Positions 8,203 to 17,093 of a stretch of DNA of 33,033 bases are shown here, piece after piece. The stretch comes from Parabacteroides sp. GTDB lineage: Bacteria; Bacteroidota; Bacteroidia; Bacteroidales; Tannerellaceae. Within the stretch, counting starts at the first letter, position 1; the number at the start of each line of letters is the position of its first letter. The DNA lies in assembly GCA_028689545.1 (NCBI GenBank), contig JAQVCX010000031.1, forward strand, positions 1-33,033, written 5' to 3'. The translations under genes were made by a program, and so were the position numbers. Under the pieces are notes generated by a model that was not told where the DNA came from, searched no databases, and saw nothing but the letters and a program-made list of their open reading frames with translations.

Positions 8203-9561
8203 ATGGATAAGACTTTTTGGCATAAACAGATAATGGATTTTTTCGTCCGTAATTTTGATGTCCGGCAGGAAAAGGAAGATGAGTTGGATACGATGGAATC
8301 CATTCGGAAAGGGATCGAATTTAAGGGAACGAACTTATGGGTACTTATTTTCGCTACGTTTGTGGCTTCTCTTGGATTGAACACGAACTCTACGGCCGTG
8401 ATTATCGGCGCGATGTTGATCTCGCCATTGATGGGACCGATCATGGGATTCGGCTTGGGATTGGGAATCTCCGATTTCGACTTGATCAAGCGCTCGTTCC
8501 GTAATTTCGCTACCGCTACGGTTTTTAGCGTATGTACCTCTACCTTATATTTCTTGATCTCGCCGATCAGCGAGGCGCAAAGCGAGTTGCTTGCCCGTAC
8601 GCAGCCGACGGTATACGACGTGTTGATCGCCTTCTTCGGTGGTCTGGCCGGAATCGTGGCGAGTTCTACGAAGAGCAAGGGCAACGTGATCCCGGGTGTG
8701 GCTATCGCTACGGCATTGATGCCTCCGCTCTGTACGGCGGGCTTCGGGTTGGCGAGTGGCAATTTGTATTACTTTTTCGGTGCTTTCTACCTCTATTTTA
8801 TTAATACGGTATTCATTAGCTTGGCTACTTATTTGGTGGTACGTTTGCTGAAATACCCGAAGAAAGTGTTTCTGGATAAACAACGGGAAAGGATCGTGAC
8901 CCGCTATGTGGGTATTATTGTCTTTTTCACGATCGTACCCAGTCTTTTCTTGAGCTATAATTTGATCCGTAGCAGTTATTTTAATGAGAGGGTACGAACG
9001 TTTATCACGGAAGAGCTGGTCTTCCCGAATACGCAAATATTGAGTAAGGCTATTACGGATACAAGCGAGAAGAAAGAGGTGAAAGTGGTGTTGATCGGAC
9101 AAACCGTGCCAGACGAGATGATAGCGAACGCTAAGGCTAAGATGGCTAAGTACGGACTGAATGGCGTTCATCTGATCGTGCAGCAAGGTTTCGGGCAAGA
9201 GGCGACGGATATCAATGAGTTGAAGAGCTTGTTGATGCAAGACTTGTATAAGAACAGCGAAGAGGTGCTGCGTACACAAACGATCAAGATCGATTCCTTA
9301 AAACGACAGGTCGACAAATATCAGAGTTATGAGCGTTTGACATCCGAGTTGATGCCGGAAATGAAGGTGCTGTTCCCCTTTGTGGTGGAGGCTTCTTGTT
9401 CGCATACGTATATCATGGACGCGGAGACGGCGAGACCGGATACGGTCATGCTGGTTTATCTGAAGAGTAACGCGAAGGTGAAAGAGGCCGAGCGTAAAAA
9501 GATTACGGAATGGCTGTCGGCCCGTGTTGAGGTAAAGAACATTAAATTGCTAATCGAATAA
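8203..9561 (+). CDS. DUF389 / TIGR00341 family membrane protein
   Basis: The 452-residue protein carries a DUF389 membrane core at about 45-240 with several helices. Signature stretches are TNSTAVIIGAMLISPLMGPI (about 62-81), GLGLGISDFDLIKRS and GVAIATALMPPLCTAGFGLA (about 166-185). One more helix at about 242-263 (IVFFTIVPSLFLSYNLI) is followed by a soluble 190-residue tail with heptad-like segments (about 350-370) ending ARVEVKNIKLLIE. The biochemical function of DUF389 proteins is not established. Its start overlaps nothing but lies one base after the kinase stop, so translation is probably coupled. DPP7 follows after 20 bp. Membership of this operon is the only functional clue: it could be a transporter-like or signalling partner of the kinase. 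Confidence 0.85.
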   Translation: MDKTFWHKQIMDFFVRNFDVRQEKEDELDTMESIRKGIEFKGTNLWVLIFATFVASLGLNTNSTAVIIGAMLISPLMGPIMGFGLGLGISDFDLIKRSFRNFATATVFSVCTSTLYFLISPISEAQSELLARTQPTVYDVLIAFFGGLAGIVASSTKSKGNVIPGVAIATALMPPLCTAGFGLASGNLYYFFGAFYLYFINTVFISLATYLVVRLLKYPKKVFLDKQRERIVTRYVGIIVFFTIVPSLFLSYNLIRSSYFNERVRTFITEELVFPNTQILSKAITDTSEKKEVKVVLIGQTVPDEMIANAKAKMAKYGLNGVHLIVQQGFGQEATDINELKSLLMQDLYKNSEEVLRTQTIKIDSLKRQVDKYQSYERLTSELMPEMKVLFPFVVEASCSHTYIMDAETARPDTVMLVYLKSNAKVKEAERKKITEWLSARVEVKNIKLLIE

Positions 9562-9581
9562 TTTAGACTAATAAGAATAGA

Positions 9582-11723
9582 ATGAAGTTTATGAAAAGAG
9601 TGTGGGCGGCTTTGTTGCTTTTAGCCGCTTCGGGCCAGTTGTATGCCGATGAGGGCATGTGGGTGCTGAAGGAATTAAATAAGCAGAATCTGGCGAGAAT
9701 GGCCGAGTTAGGTTTTTCTCCATCCTATGATCAGTTGTATAGTGAGACGGATCCTTGCGTGACGAACGCCGTGGTAATATTTGGTGGGGGATGTACCGGT
9801 ATCACGGTCTCTAACGAGGGGTTGATCTTCACGAATCACCATTGTGGTTTCGGGGCCATCCAGCAGTTGAGCAGCGTGGAGCACGATTATCTGAAAGATG
9901 GTTTTGTCTCTCAAGGTAAGCAGGAAGAGCTTCCGGTTCCGGGCTTGTCGGTACGTTACTTGAAAGAGACCATAGACGTGAGCGATCGTATCAATAGCCA
10001 GATCTCCGGTATCGAGGATGAGTTCCATCGTTTGTCGGCGGCTGATTCTCTGGGGCGTGCTATCTGTGATTCCGTGGGGAATAATGAGTTCCTGGCGGCT
10101 GATGTCGTTCCTTTCTATAATAATAACAAATATTTCTTGGTGGTGTACGACGTGTATCGCGACGTGCGTATGGTTTTCGCTCCGCCCAGCTCTATCGGCA
10201 AGTTCGGTGGCGATACGGATAATTGGATGTGGCCCCGCCATACCGGTGATTTTTCCGTGTTCCGTGTGTATGCTAACGCGGAGAATAAACCGGCGGAATA
10301 CAATGCGAGCAATCAGCCTTATACCCCGAGATATGTAGCCGAGGTGTCTATGCAAGGCTATCAGGATAAGGATTATGCCATGACGATCGGCTTCCCGGGA
10401 AGCACGGATCGTTATTTGTGTTCTTGGGGCGTGCAACAGCGTATCGAGAATAGTAACAAGCCCCGTATCGAGGTGCGTGGCATCAAGCAGGGTATCTGGA
10501 AAGAGGCGATGCTGGCGAGCGACGCCGTACGTATCAAATATGCCTCCAAGTACGCGGGAAGCTCCAATTATTGGAAGAACTCGATCGGTATGAATAAGGG
10601 ATTGGCGAATCTAAACGTGATCGAACGTAAACGTGCGGAAGAGACGGCCTTCGCTGATTGGGTAGCGAAAGACCAAACCCGGGGCGCTACCTATGGCGAG
10701 GTCTTGAATCTGTTGGAAAAAGGATATACCTCGACTAATAAGTATAGAGAGGCCTTGACCTATTTGAATGAGGCGTTTTCCAGCGGGGCGGAGATCATTC
10801 GTTTGGCCCGTATGGTGCAAGCCGTGGATATAAATGGAGCTACTCCGGAAGAGATCACCACCTTTTTAGAGGATCGTATCCAGCCGTTCTTCAAGGATTA
10901 CGAGCCGTCCTTGGATCAGAAGGTATTAGCCGCGATGATGAGGATCGCCAAAGAGCGTGTATCTCCGGAGTTCTTGCCGGATATCTATACGAGCGTTGAC
11001 AAGAAGTATAAAGGGAATTATGAGAAGTACGCGGCGGATGTATTTAAGAAAACTTCCTTATTGTCGTACGACAAGATCGCCGGGATGCTGAGAAACCCGA
11101 AACAATATGAGAAATTGAGAAAAGATCCGGCGGCGGAACTGAGCTTGTCCGTATTGGTGTCTATCTTCGAGCTACAGCAGTTGATGGGCGACGCGGAGTA
11201 TGATATCGCAAAGGGAGAACGTTTGTATTTCGCCGGCTTGAAGGAGATGTATCCGGAGAAAGCTTTGTCTTCCGACGCTAATTTCACGATGCGTTTAAGC
11301 TATGGTTCTATCGGGGGGTATCGTCCGTATGATGCCGCATGGTATAATTATTACTCAACGGATAAAGGTATCCTTGAGAAAGAGGATCCGACGAGCGATG
11401 AGTTCTGGGTACAACCGGAGATATTGGATCTGGTTCGTAGCCGTGATTTCGGACCTTACGCGAATGAGAAAGGGGAATTGCAATTATGCTTCCTCTCGAA
11501 CAATGATATCACCGGGGGTAATTCCGGTAGCCCTATGTTCGATAAAAACGCCCGTTTGATCGGACTCGCTTTCGATGGTAACTGGGAGGCGATGAGTGGC
11601 GATATCGCTTTTGAGCCGGATTTGCAACGTTGCATCGGCGTAGATATCCGCTACGTCCTTTTCATGATCGATAAATGGGGGAAATGCCCGAGGTTGATCG
11701 AGGAGTTGAAATTGGTGAAGTAA
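9582..11723 (+). CDS. dpp7: Dipeptidyl-peptidase 7 (peptidase family S46), secreted
   Basis: S46 enzymes remove dipeptides from the N-terminus of peptides in the periplasm and feed amino-acid catabolism. The 713-residue protein has a signal peptide (about 1-22, ending QLYA). The chymotrypsin-like catalytic residues are visible: His87 in FTNHHCGFGAIQ, Asp223 in WPRHTGDFSVFR and Ser648 in GGNSGSPMFD. The S1-determining position in LAFDGNWE is glycine (about Gly666). This is the DPP7 pattern (hydrophobic or aliphatic P1), whereas DPP11 has arginine there (Asp/Glu P1). The helical domain lies between the Asp and Ser. It is the third gene of the operon, 20 bp after DUF389 and 17 bp before the TPR/AraC regulator. 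The family is a marker of Bacteroidota peptide users such as Porphyromonas and Parabacteroides. Confidence 0.93.
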   Translation: MKFMKRVWAALLLLAASGQLYADEGMWVLKELNKQNLARMAELGFSPSYDQLYSETDPCVTNAVVIFGGGCTGITVSNEGLIFTNHHCGFGAIQQLSSVEHDYLKDGFVSQGKQEELPVPGLSVRYLKETIDVSDRINSQISGIEDEFHRLSAADSLGRAICDSVGNNEFLAADVVPFYNNNKYFLVVYDVYRDVRMVFAPPSSIGKFGGDTDNWMWPRHTGDFSVFRVYANAENKPAEYNASNQPYTPRYVAEVSMQGYQDKDYAMTIGFPGSTDRYLCSWGVQQRIENSNKPRIEVRGIKQGIWKEAMLASDAVRIKYASKYAGSSNYWKNSIGMNKGLANLNVIERKRAEETAFADWVAKDQTRGATYGEVLNLLEKGYTSTNKYREALTYLNEAFSSGAEIIRLARMVQAVDINGATPEEITTFLEDRIQPFFKDYEPSLDQKVLAAMMRIAKERVSPEFLPDIYTSVDKKYKGNYEKYAADVFKKTSLLSYDKIAGMLRNPKQYEKLRKDPAAELSLSVLVSIFELQQLMGDAEYDIAKGERLYFAGLKEMYPEKALSSDANFTMRLSYGSIGGYRPYDAAWYNYYSTDKGILEKEDPTSDEFWVQPEILDLVRSRDFGPYANEKGELQLCFLSNNDITGGNSGSPMFDKNARLIGLAFDGNWEAMSGDIAFEPDLQRCIGVDIRYVLFMIDKWGKCPRLIEELKLVK

Positions 11724-11740
11724 AAAGGAAGTGGCGAAAA

Positions 11741-13429
11741 ATGCGGAAGTTCTTTCTTTATCTAATAGGTTTGGTGCTAAGTAGTGGGACAGTTCTCTTG
11801 GGGAAAGATATAGAAGGCCAGGTCCCGGACAGCTTGCTGACGGAGGCGTATATATCGAGCATCCATTTGATAGACCCGTACCGGGCCATCAACCTATTGG
11901 AACATGCGGAGCGGAGAGGCTCGATACCTGATTTCCGTATAAATATATTGAAAAGTATGGTATATCAGGGGCAGAGCTGGTTCTCGCTGGCTTTGCCTTG
12001 TTCCGAAAAGGCGTTTGCTTCCGATTCCGTGCAGCGATCTCCTGTCTTGTACGCCCGGGCTACCCGGCTATTGAGTGATATCTATTTCCGTTTAGGGAGG
12101 TATGAGGAGGCTATCCGGTATGCCTTGTTGCAAATGGAGAATGCGGATAAGATGGGGGATGTGGGCGACAAGGCCTCGGCTCTTTTCCTGATAAGCAAAG
12201 GCCAACGCTTTCTATCTCATAAGGAGGAGGCCTACCAGACGGCGGGGAAGGCGGTGACTCTCCTTGAGTCATCCTCCGATATACGTCAATTGGCTCTCTT
12301 GTCTTATTTCTATGGGGAGCTATCCCGTTTTCTCGACATTGATTCACGGGTGAGGGATGCGCTGGATGTTTGCGTGAAGCGGGAGAAGCTGATTGCCCGG
12401 ATGGACAAGATGAAGGGAGCTCCCGTGGGGTATGTAGACCAGCAATACGGTTATCTATATTCCAAGATGAGCATGTTCTATAAGACCCTGGGTGAGGATA
12501 CGCTTGCCCGGGCATATTTCCGGAAATACGAATCCACCCAGTATGCTTCTACCGTGAAAGGTAGTGTGGAGGCTCATCCTTATTGGTTGGCTACGCATAA
12601 TTATGAGCGGGTGCTGGATAATTCGAGGCGGGTGGCAGCCGGTGTTTTCAGGGGCGATACGATCAATCAGGATTATCGGGGCTTGCTGAGAGACCAAGCC
12701 GAGGCTTATGCGGGATTGGGTGACGTGATTTCTGCCATGATCTATAAAGATCGCGAGAGTGTCATCTTGGATAGTCTTTATGCCCGTGACAAGGGGAATG
12801 CTCTTTCCGAGTTGTCGGTGATTTACCAGACCAAAGAGCGGGAGGCTCTGATCGGCTCGCAAGAGAAAGAGCTGAGGCAACAGCGCCTGCTATTGGTTGC
12901 CAGCCTGGCCTTGACTGGATTGCTATTGACCCTTCTATGGATCATCATGCGGAATCAACGAATCGTCCGGTCGAAGAACAGGGCGATGGCTCTGCAGATA
13001 GACAAGCTTATGTCGTGCGAGGAGACGATTGGCAAGATGAAGCGTCGTGATTCTTCTAGCACGGTTTTTAGTCCTTCCCCTAACCCGAACAATTATGAGG
13101 ATCTGTTCGATCGGATCTCCACCGTCATCAAGGATGAGAAATTATTTCTGGACACTCAACTATCCAGGGACAGGGTACTGGAGGTAGTGCATATGAACCG
13201 GACTCTTTTCGGGAAGGTGCTCCAGGAATGCGCGAAGACCAATTTCTCCGATTATGTGAATACCCTGCGGGTGGAGTACTCGGTTCGTTTGATGAGGCAG
13301 CATCCCGACTATACGATCGACTCGATCGCCATGGATTCCGGTTTTAATAGCCCGCGTACCTACTACCGGGTCTTTAAGGAAAAACTGAACATGACACCGG
13401 CAGAGTACCGGAAAGCAATCTCTGAGTAG
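11741..13429 (+). CDS. TPR-containing, membrane-anchored AraC-family regulator
   Basis: The 562-residue protein is a one-component regulator of a type common in Bacteroidota. It has an N-terminal hydrophobic signal (MRKFFLYLIGLVLSSGTVLLG) and a helical TPR region at about 35-370, for example RLLSDIYFRLGRYEEAIRYAL. A transmembrane helix follows at about 382-404 (LLLVASLALTGLLLTLLWIIM). The C-terminal AraC DNA-binding domain is at about 465-562, with the second helix-turn-helix reading IDSIAMDSGFNSPRTYYRVF and the family ending MTPAEYRK. The topology implies outside sensing and inside DNA binding. The frame is open upstream into dpp7, but ATG 11741, 17 bp after the dpp7 stop, gives the signal sequence and follows a purine-rich stretch. 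It is the last gene of the operon. Its targets are unknown, and self-regulation of the operon is inference. Confidence 0.85.
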   Translation: MRKFFLYLIGLVLSSGTVLLGKDIEGQVPDSLLTEAYISSIHLIDPYRAINLLEHAERRGSIPDFRINILKSMVYQGQSWFSLALPCSEKAFASDSVQRSPVLYARATRLLSDIYFRLGRYEEAIRYALLQMENADKMGDVGDKASALFLISKGQRFLSHKEEAYQTAGKAVTLLESSSDIRQLALLSYFYGELSRFLDIDSRVRDALDVCVKREKLIARMDKMKGAPVGYVDQQYGYLYSKMSMFYKTLGEDTLARAYFRKYESTQYASTVKGSVEAHPYWLATHNYERVLDNSRRVAAGVFRGDTINQDYRGLLRDQAEAYAGLGDVISAMIYKDRESVILDSLYARDKGNALSELSVIYQTKEREALIGSQEKELRQQRLLLVASLALTGLLLTLLWIIMRNQRIVRSKNRAMALQIDKLMSCEETIGKMKRRDSSSTVFSPSPNPNNYEDLFDRISTVIKDEKLFLDTQLSRDRVLEVVHMNRTLFGKVLQECAKTNFSDYVNTLRVEYSVRLMRQHPDYTIDSIAMDSGFNSPRTYYRVFKEKLNMTPAEYRKAISE

Positions 13430-13513
13430 AATTAAACTACGACAATCTGTCCATATATGATTAAATGGCATAAGTAGAGCGCTCTTTGTCCTTATTTCCC
13501 ATTCCAACGCCAT

Positions 13514-13521
13514 TATCTTTG
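13514..13521 (+). promoter_or_regulatory. -7 promoter element (TATCTTTG) for the 1089-residue protein
   Basis: An exact TAnnTTTG box lies 29 bp before the ATG at 13551. A TTTG occurs at 13485-13488 but at 25 bp spacing, outside the usual 19-21. The gene therefore seems to be transcribed separately from the AraC regulator that ends at 13429. Confidence 0.55.
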
Positions 13522-13550
13522 GGTATGTTTAATTAAAAAAACAGGTACTT

Positions 13551-16500
13551 ATGGGAAAGAATTACTTTAAGAGAGGAGCTTTATTGTTCCTGACACAGTT
13601 TTTGCTGTGTGGATTTTTTGGACTTTCGGCGGCAGAGGTGGCGGACACTTTGTTTGTGCAGGCGATAGACACGACGCTGGCGGGTGAGATAAACAAGCCG
13701 GTCGTGTTTGCGAAACCTACAGCGAAGGTTACGTTAAAAGGGGTAACAGCCCAAGCGAAACTTATTGTAAAAGAATCTTGCGTAGTGGAGTTCACGATTG
13801 AAGGCAAGAATGTTTTGTCGGGAGGATTCTTAAATGAGGGTACGACCACTTGGCTGTATCCTAAGGATGAAGGCACAATTGAGGCCTCGTCAATCAATAA
13901 CGAGGGAGAGTTTGATGACCAGACAGGAACTGTTAGATCCGTAGGAGGTTCGGCGGGTTTCTCCTTGACGAAAGTGTGGGCCATGGCTTCGCACAAGGTG
14001 TATAATACCTCTCTTTACGGAATTGGTTACGAAGGTTCGTCTGTTGGTTTTATGGATCCTAACGTAGAGGAAGTACAGATCTGGGATAACGATAACAAAC
14101 AGTGGATAGATAAGGAGACAACCAAAACGAACGCGCTAAAGAACGCGACGAAATCCCTGCGTTCCTCTACTGAACCTTTATCTTTTCAAGGGTCTGTAGC
14201 CGGATACTCTAAGCCGGGTAAATATCGTATCAAATTGAAGGGAGAGAATGAGGAGAATACGAGCCATACGATACTTTATACCCGAGTGATGGATTTGAAA
14301 GAGATCACGGGGGATGTTAGTTGGAGTGGCGAAACCACCTTTGACGCGCTCTCCATTCGCCCGGAAGGAAAGGCTGTCGTTACCTTTGATGGTGTATATG
14401 CCCAGAAGGTGAAAGGCGGACGTAGTGCCGTCGCTATTCCTTTAGGTTCGGACGTGACGATGAACCTAAAAGGGGATAATAGCAGCTTGGATAGTTTGGT
14501 AGTAGGTGGAAAACTATTGCTGACGCATGAGGGAGAGACACAATTCGAGGAGACGAAGATCTGTAATTTTGGGGTCTTTACGGACTCTACCGGTACGATG
14601 CAAAAGGTTTACGGATCGGCCGGCTTGTGGATAGAGAGTCTGGAGTATCAAGGCACTAGTGAACAGGTTGGTCTAAATATAAAGACGGTTAAAACGGTTT
14701 TTCATTTGTCGGATATCTTAAGTAGCAAGAAGGCGACGCTGGAGGTTCTTAAAGAGGGTAAGTGGATGGATTCCGAGGATCTGAAGACGGAGCCGGAAAC
14801 GAAGGCGGCGGCTTTGCGTTCTGAAGGTGATGATGAATGGCCTTCTACTTCTACTACCTATTTTCAGACATCAGAAAACGGAACTTATCGTATTAAATAT
14901 TGGGTGAAGTCTGGTGATGTGGAGACAACCGTGTATAGTAAGTCTTTTGCTATGACAGCTGAGGCGGGAAGTATCACGGAGGAGACTAAGGCAATAGGTT
15001 CGGCTGAGGTTACGACTGTTTTGCCCACATTGAATATATCCGGAGGAACAACTGAAGCACTGGCCGCTTCTTTGGAAAATGTTACGATTGAAGATAATGC
15101 CGCGGACGTTCCATCTGTACTTGTAAAGGAAAAAGCGCATGTGGATCTTACCTTAAAAGGTACCAATGATTTAGGGCGTGTAAAAGTAGCGAATGCGGCT
15201 AAGATTACTTTGAAACCGGAAAGCGACGATCCGGCAAAGGTTGCCGACCTGAAAATCTCTTCCGTTCTGAATGGCGGTATGTTTATTGATGAGACGGGTA
15301 CGGTATCATTGGTAAAGGACTTGGAAAATAGAACGATGATTGAGCTTACGGATACGATCGTGACACAAATAGAGAATGTAATGAGTGTCTCCATTCGTTC
15401 GGTATCTAATTCTCTCGAAGGAAGTTATATTCTTGATGCTGAAACACCTCAGCGATGGAACAAGGAAGCATCGAAATGGGAGGACTACTTATTGCCAAAA
15501 GTTGCTACCAAAGCGACGGAATCGGTGAATCGAACCGGTGAGTTGTTGACAACGATCTCTACGACAACCCCCGGCTACTATCGTATACCTGTGGTATCTA
15601 GTGACTTCATGGATGAAACGAAGGGAACCACTCTGTATTTTGTATTCGAAATAAAGAAAGTAGAAGCTACGGTAGTGACAGACGGAAGCAAGATTGAAGG
15701 GAACAAAGACCTGTTGATATTTGCCGATAATGGCAAAGAGATAAATGCGACATTGACGAATGTGACGGTTGCTATCCATGAGAATATAGCCTCTACGGTT
15801 GTAGAGAAAGACCAGAAGGCGAACATTACATTGAATGGCAATAACGATTTGGGAGAGTTCCAGGTGCTGGATGGCGCCAATGTTACCTTGAAAAAAGGGG
15901 GACAATTCCAGTCTTTAGCGGCTTCTATCAAGAACGCCGGTAAGTTTACGGACGAGACCGGTATGATCAAGACCGTGAAAGACTCTCGTGGCTTGACAAT
16001 GGTTGATATCTCTAAATCCCAGATGATAGGAGATAATGGATATACGATCGTGGCTTACTATGATTTCTTCTCTGGTCGCTATGAGGTGTCGGACGGAGGT
16101 ATTACGTTTGAGAAATGGGACGGATCTGCCTGGAACGCACTTGATGAGAACAGGTTTAAATCTGTGGAATTGCGGGCGGATGCGTCGCAGCAACCGGATG
16201 GTGATATAGCGAAGACCTTGATTGGACTTGATCCGGGAACCTATAGAGCCAAGGTATATGCGGAAGAGTGGATTGACGGCATAGAGGAAGGTAGCAAGAA
16301 GAATCCTCATACGGTAGTCTTATACCAATATTTCTCGGTAGCGGCCCCGATAAGCTATTATACGGTCGTGTTACCGGCTGTAGCTGGTGTCACCACCTCT
16401 CCGGCGGCGGGTACGTATAGTGAGGAGGAAGGTTCTTACTTTAGGTTTTCCTTGACGCTGGATCCGGCTTACGATCAGTCGAAACCGGAAGTAAAGGCAA

Positions 16501-16820
16501 ACGGTAAGGTATTGACTCCGGATGCAAACGGAATGTACTCGATCAATAGTATATATGAGGATGTCGCTATCACGATTACCGGTGTGACGGAGAATATACC
16601 GACCGGCAATGCGGAGGTAGCGGGCAATGAGGTCAAGGTATGGGCTACCGACGGCAGCTTACATATTTATTCCCCGGAAAAAGCCAATCTGCGGATCTAT
16701 GCTTTCCATGGCGGATTGAGTTACACGAGCGACGCTATCCTAGGCGAGCATACGGTTACGCTGGCAAAGGGCCTGTATATCGTGCTGATAGGCGATCGTA
16801 GCTATAAGGTAAGTTTGTAG
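13551..16820 (+). CDS. Large secreted modular repeat protein with C-terminal sorting-like domain
   Basis: This is a 1089-residue exported protein of no recognised enzymatic family. A signal peptide covers about 1-28. Four diverged modules of about 220-235 residues follow. Each has a beta-strand-rich part and then a motif G-x-F-x-D-x-T-G-T/M-x-x-x-V. The motif instances are GEFDDQTGTVRSV (about 117), GVFTDSTGTMQKV (about 340), GMFIDETGTVSLV (about 576) and GKFTDETGMIKTV (about 796). Each module closes with a G-x-Y-R-I-like strand, for example PGKYRIKLKG, NGTYRIKYWV, PGYYRIPVV and PGTYRAKVYA. Each also has a charged K/T/A/L-rich linker at the same place. Residues about 945-1089 form a different C-terminal unit: VWATDGSLHIYSPEKANLRI, then a turn, then GLYIVLIGDRSYKVSL. 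This resembles T9SS-type sorting domains and recurrent C-terminal modules of Parabacteroides surface proteins. A surface structural or adhesive role is a guess. Confidence 0.7.
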   Translation: MGKNYFKRGALLFLTQFLLCGFFGLSAAEVADTLFVQAIDTTLAGEINKPVVFAKPTAKVTLKGVTAQAKLIVKESCVVEFTIEGKNVLSGGFLNEGTTTWLYPKDEGTIEASSINNEGEFDDQTGTVRSVGGSAGFSLTKVWAMASHKVYNTSLYGIGYEGSSVGFMDPNVEEVQIWDNDNKQWIDKETTKTNALKNATKSLRSSTEPLSFQGSVAGYSKPGKYRIKLKGENEENTSHTILYTRVMDLKEITGDVSWSGETTFDALSIRPEGKAVVTFDGVYAQKVKGGRSAVAIPLGSDVTMNLKGDNSSLDSLVVGGKLLLTHEGETQFEETKICNFGVFTDSTGTMQKVYGSAGLWIESLEYQGTSEQVGLNIKTVKTVFHLSDILSSKKATLEVLKEGKWMDSEDLKTEPETKAAALRSEGDDEWPSTSTTYFQTSENGTYRIKYWVKSGDVETTVYSKSFAMTAEAGSITEETKAIGSAEVTTVLPTLNISGGTTEALAASLENVTIEDNAADVPSVLVKEKAHVDLTLKGTNDLGRVKVANAAKITLKPESDDPAKVADLKISSVLNGGMFIDETGTVSLVKDLENRTMIELTDTIVTQIENVMSVSIRSVSNSLEGSYILDAETPQRWNKEASKWEDYLLPKVATKATESVNRTGELLTTISTTTPGYYRIPVVSSDFMDETKGTTLYFVFEIKKVEATVVTDGSKIEGNKDLLIFADNGKEINATLTNVTVAIHENIASTVVEKDQKANITLNGNNDLGEFQVLDGANVTLKKGGQFQSLAASIKNAGKFTDETGMIKTVKDSRGLTMVDISKSQMIGDNGYTIVAYYDFFSGRYEVSDGGITFEKWDGSAWNALDENRFKSVELRADASQQPDGDIAKTLIGLDPGTYRAKVYAEEWIDGIEEGSKKNPHTVVLYQYFSVAAPISYYTVVLPAVAGVTTSPAAGTYSEEEGSYFRFSLTLDPAYDQSKPEVKANGKVLTPDANGMYSINSIYEDVAITITGVTENIPTGNAEVAGNEVKVWATDGSLHIYSPEKANLRIYAFHGGLSYTSDAILGEHTVTLAKGLYIVLIGDRSYKVSL

Positions 16821-16937
16821 TACTTGAAAGACGCTTACGGGTGGATTGGTTCCGGTGGATACCGTCCTATTGGATACAAGAGTTATAGGAAGTAGCTTGT
16901 CTGTCCGTATTATTACTTGTCTACCTATATACATACA

Positions 16938-17029
16938 GATCTTTTCACAGGGGTGAAGAGATCGTTTCACCTCCGTGAAGAGATCGTATCACCTAGGTGA
17001 AAAGATCTCTTCACCTAGGTGAAACGATT
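16938..17029. repeat. Four tandem 22-bp palindromic repeats
   Basis: GATC recurs at exactly 16938, 16960, 16982 and 17004, and GATT follows at 17026. Each 22-bp unit has the form GATC-NN-TTCACC-TN-GGTGAA-NN with few substitutions; units 3 and 4 contain a perfect TCACCTAGGTGA. Both the unit centre and the unit junctions (GGTGAA-AAGATCTC-TTCACC) are inverted repeats, so two alternative hairpin registers exist. There are no spacers and the copies diverge by up to five bases. The array sits in the 273-bp gap between two converging genes and is not coding. Bidirectional termination, a multi-site protein array or a genome-wide interspersed repeat are all possible. Confidence 0.85.
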
Positions 17030-17053
17030 AGATTTTCCGGTGCTTGGCTATAC

Positions 17054-17083
17054 TATCCACCGTTCTTATCCCTAGAGTGGATA
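17054..17083 (-). terminator. Small inverted repeat after the subtilase stop
   Basis: TATCCAC (17054-17060) and GTGGATA (17077-17083) can pair with a 16-nt loop, starting 11 bp after the subtilase stop on the minus strand. There is no T-run, so it would be a weak or factor-assisted terminator. Confidence 0.3.
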
Positions 17084-17093
17084 TGATTAGAAC

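Noticed and set aside
8545..9279. 244-codon minus-strand frame opposite the DUF389 gene
   Set aside because: It is a complement-strand shadow of a well-conserved membrane protein; His/Gln/Arg-rich with no family features.
9708..10436. 242-codon minus-strand frame opposite dpp7
   Set aside because: It is an antisense shadow of the dpp7 catalytic region and no promoter or motif supports it.
11675..11740. Earlier start of the TPR/AraC regulator inside dpp7
   Set aside because: The extra 22 residues overlap the dpp7 end and would bury the hydrophobic signal sequence that begins at ATG 11741.
16938..17029. CRISPR array
   Set aside because: The 22-bp units abut directly with no unique spacers and no cas genes are near; it is a tandem palindromic repeat.
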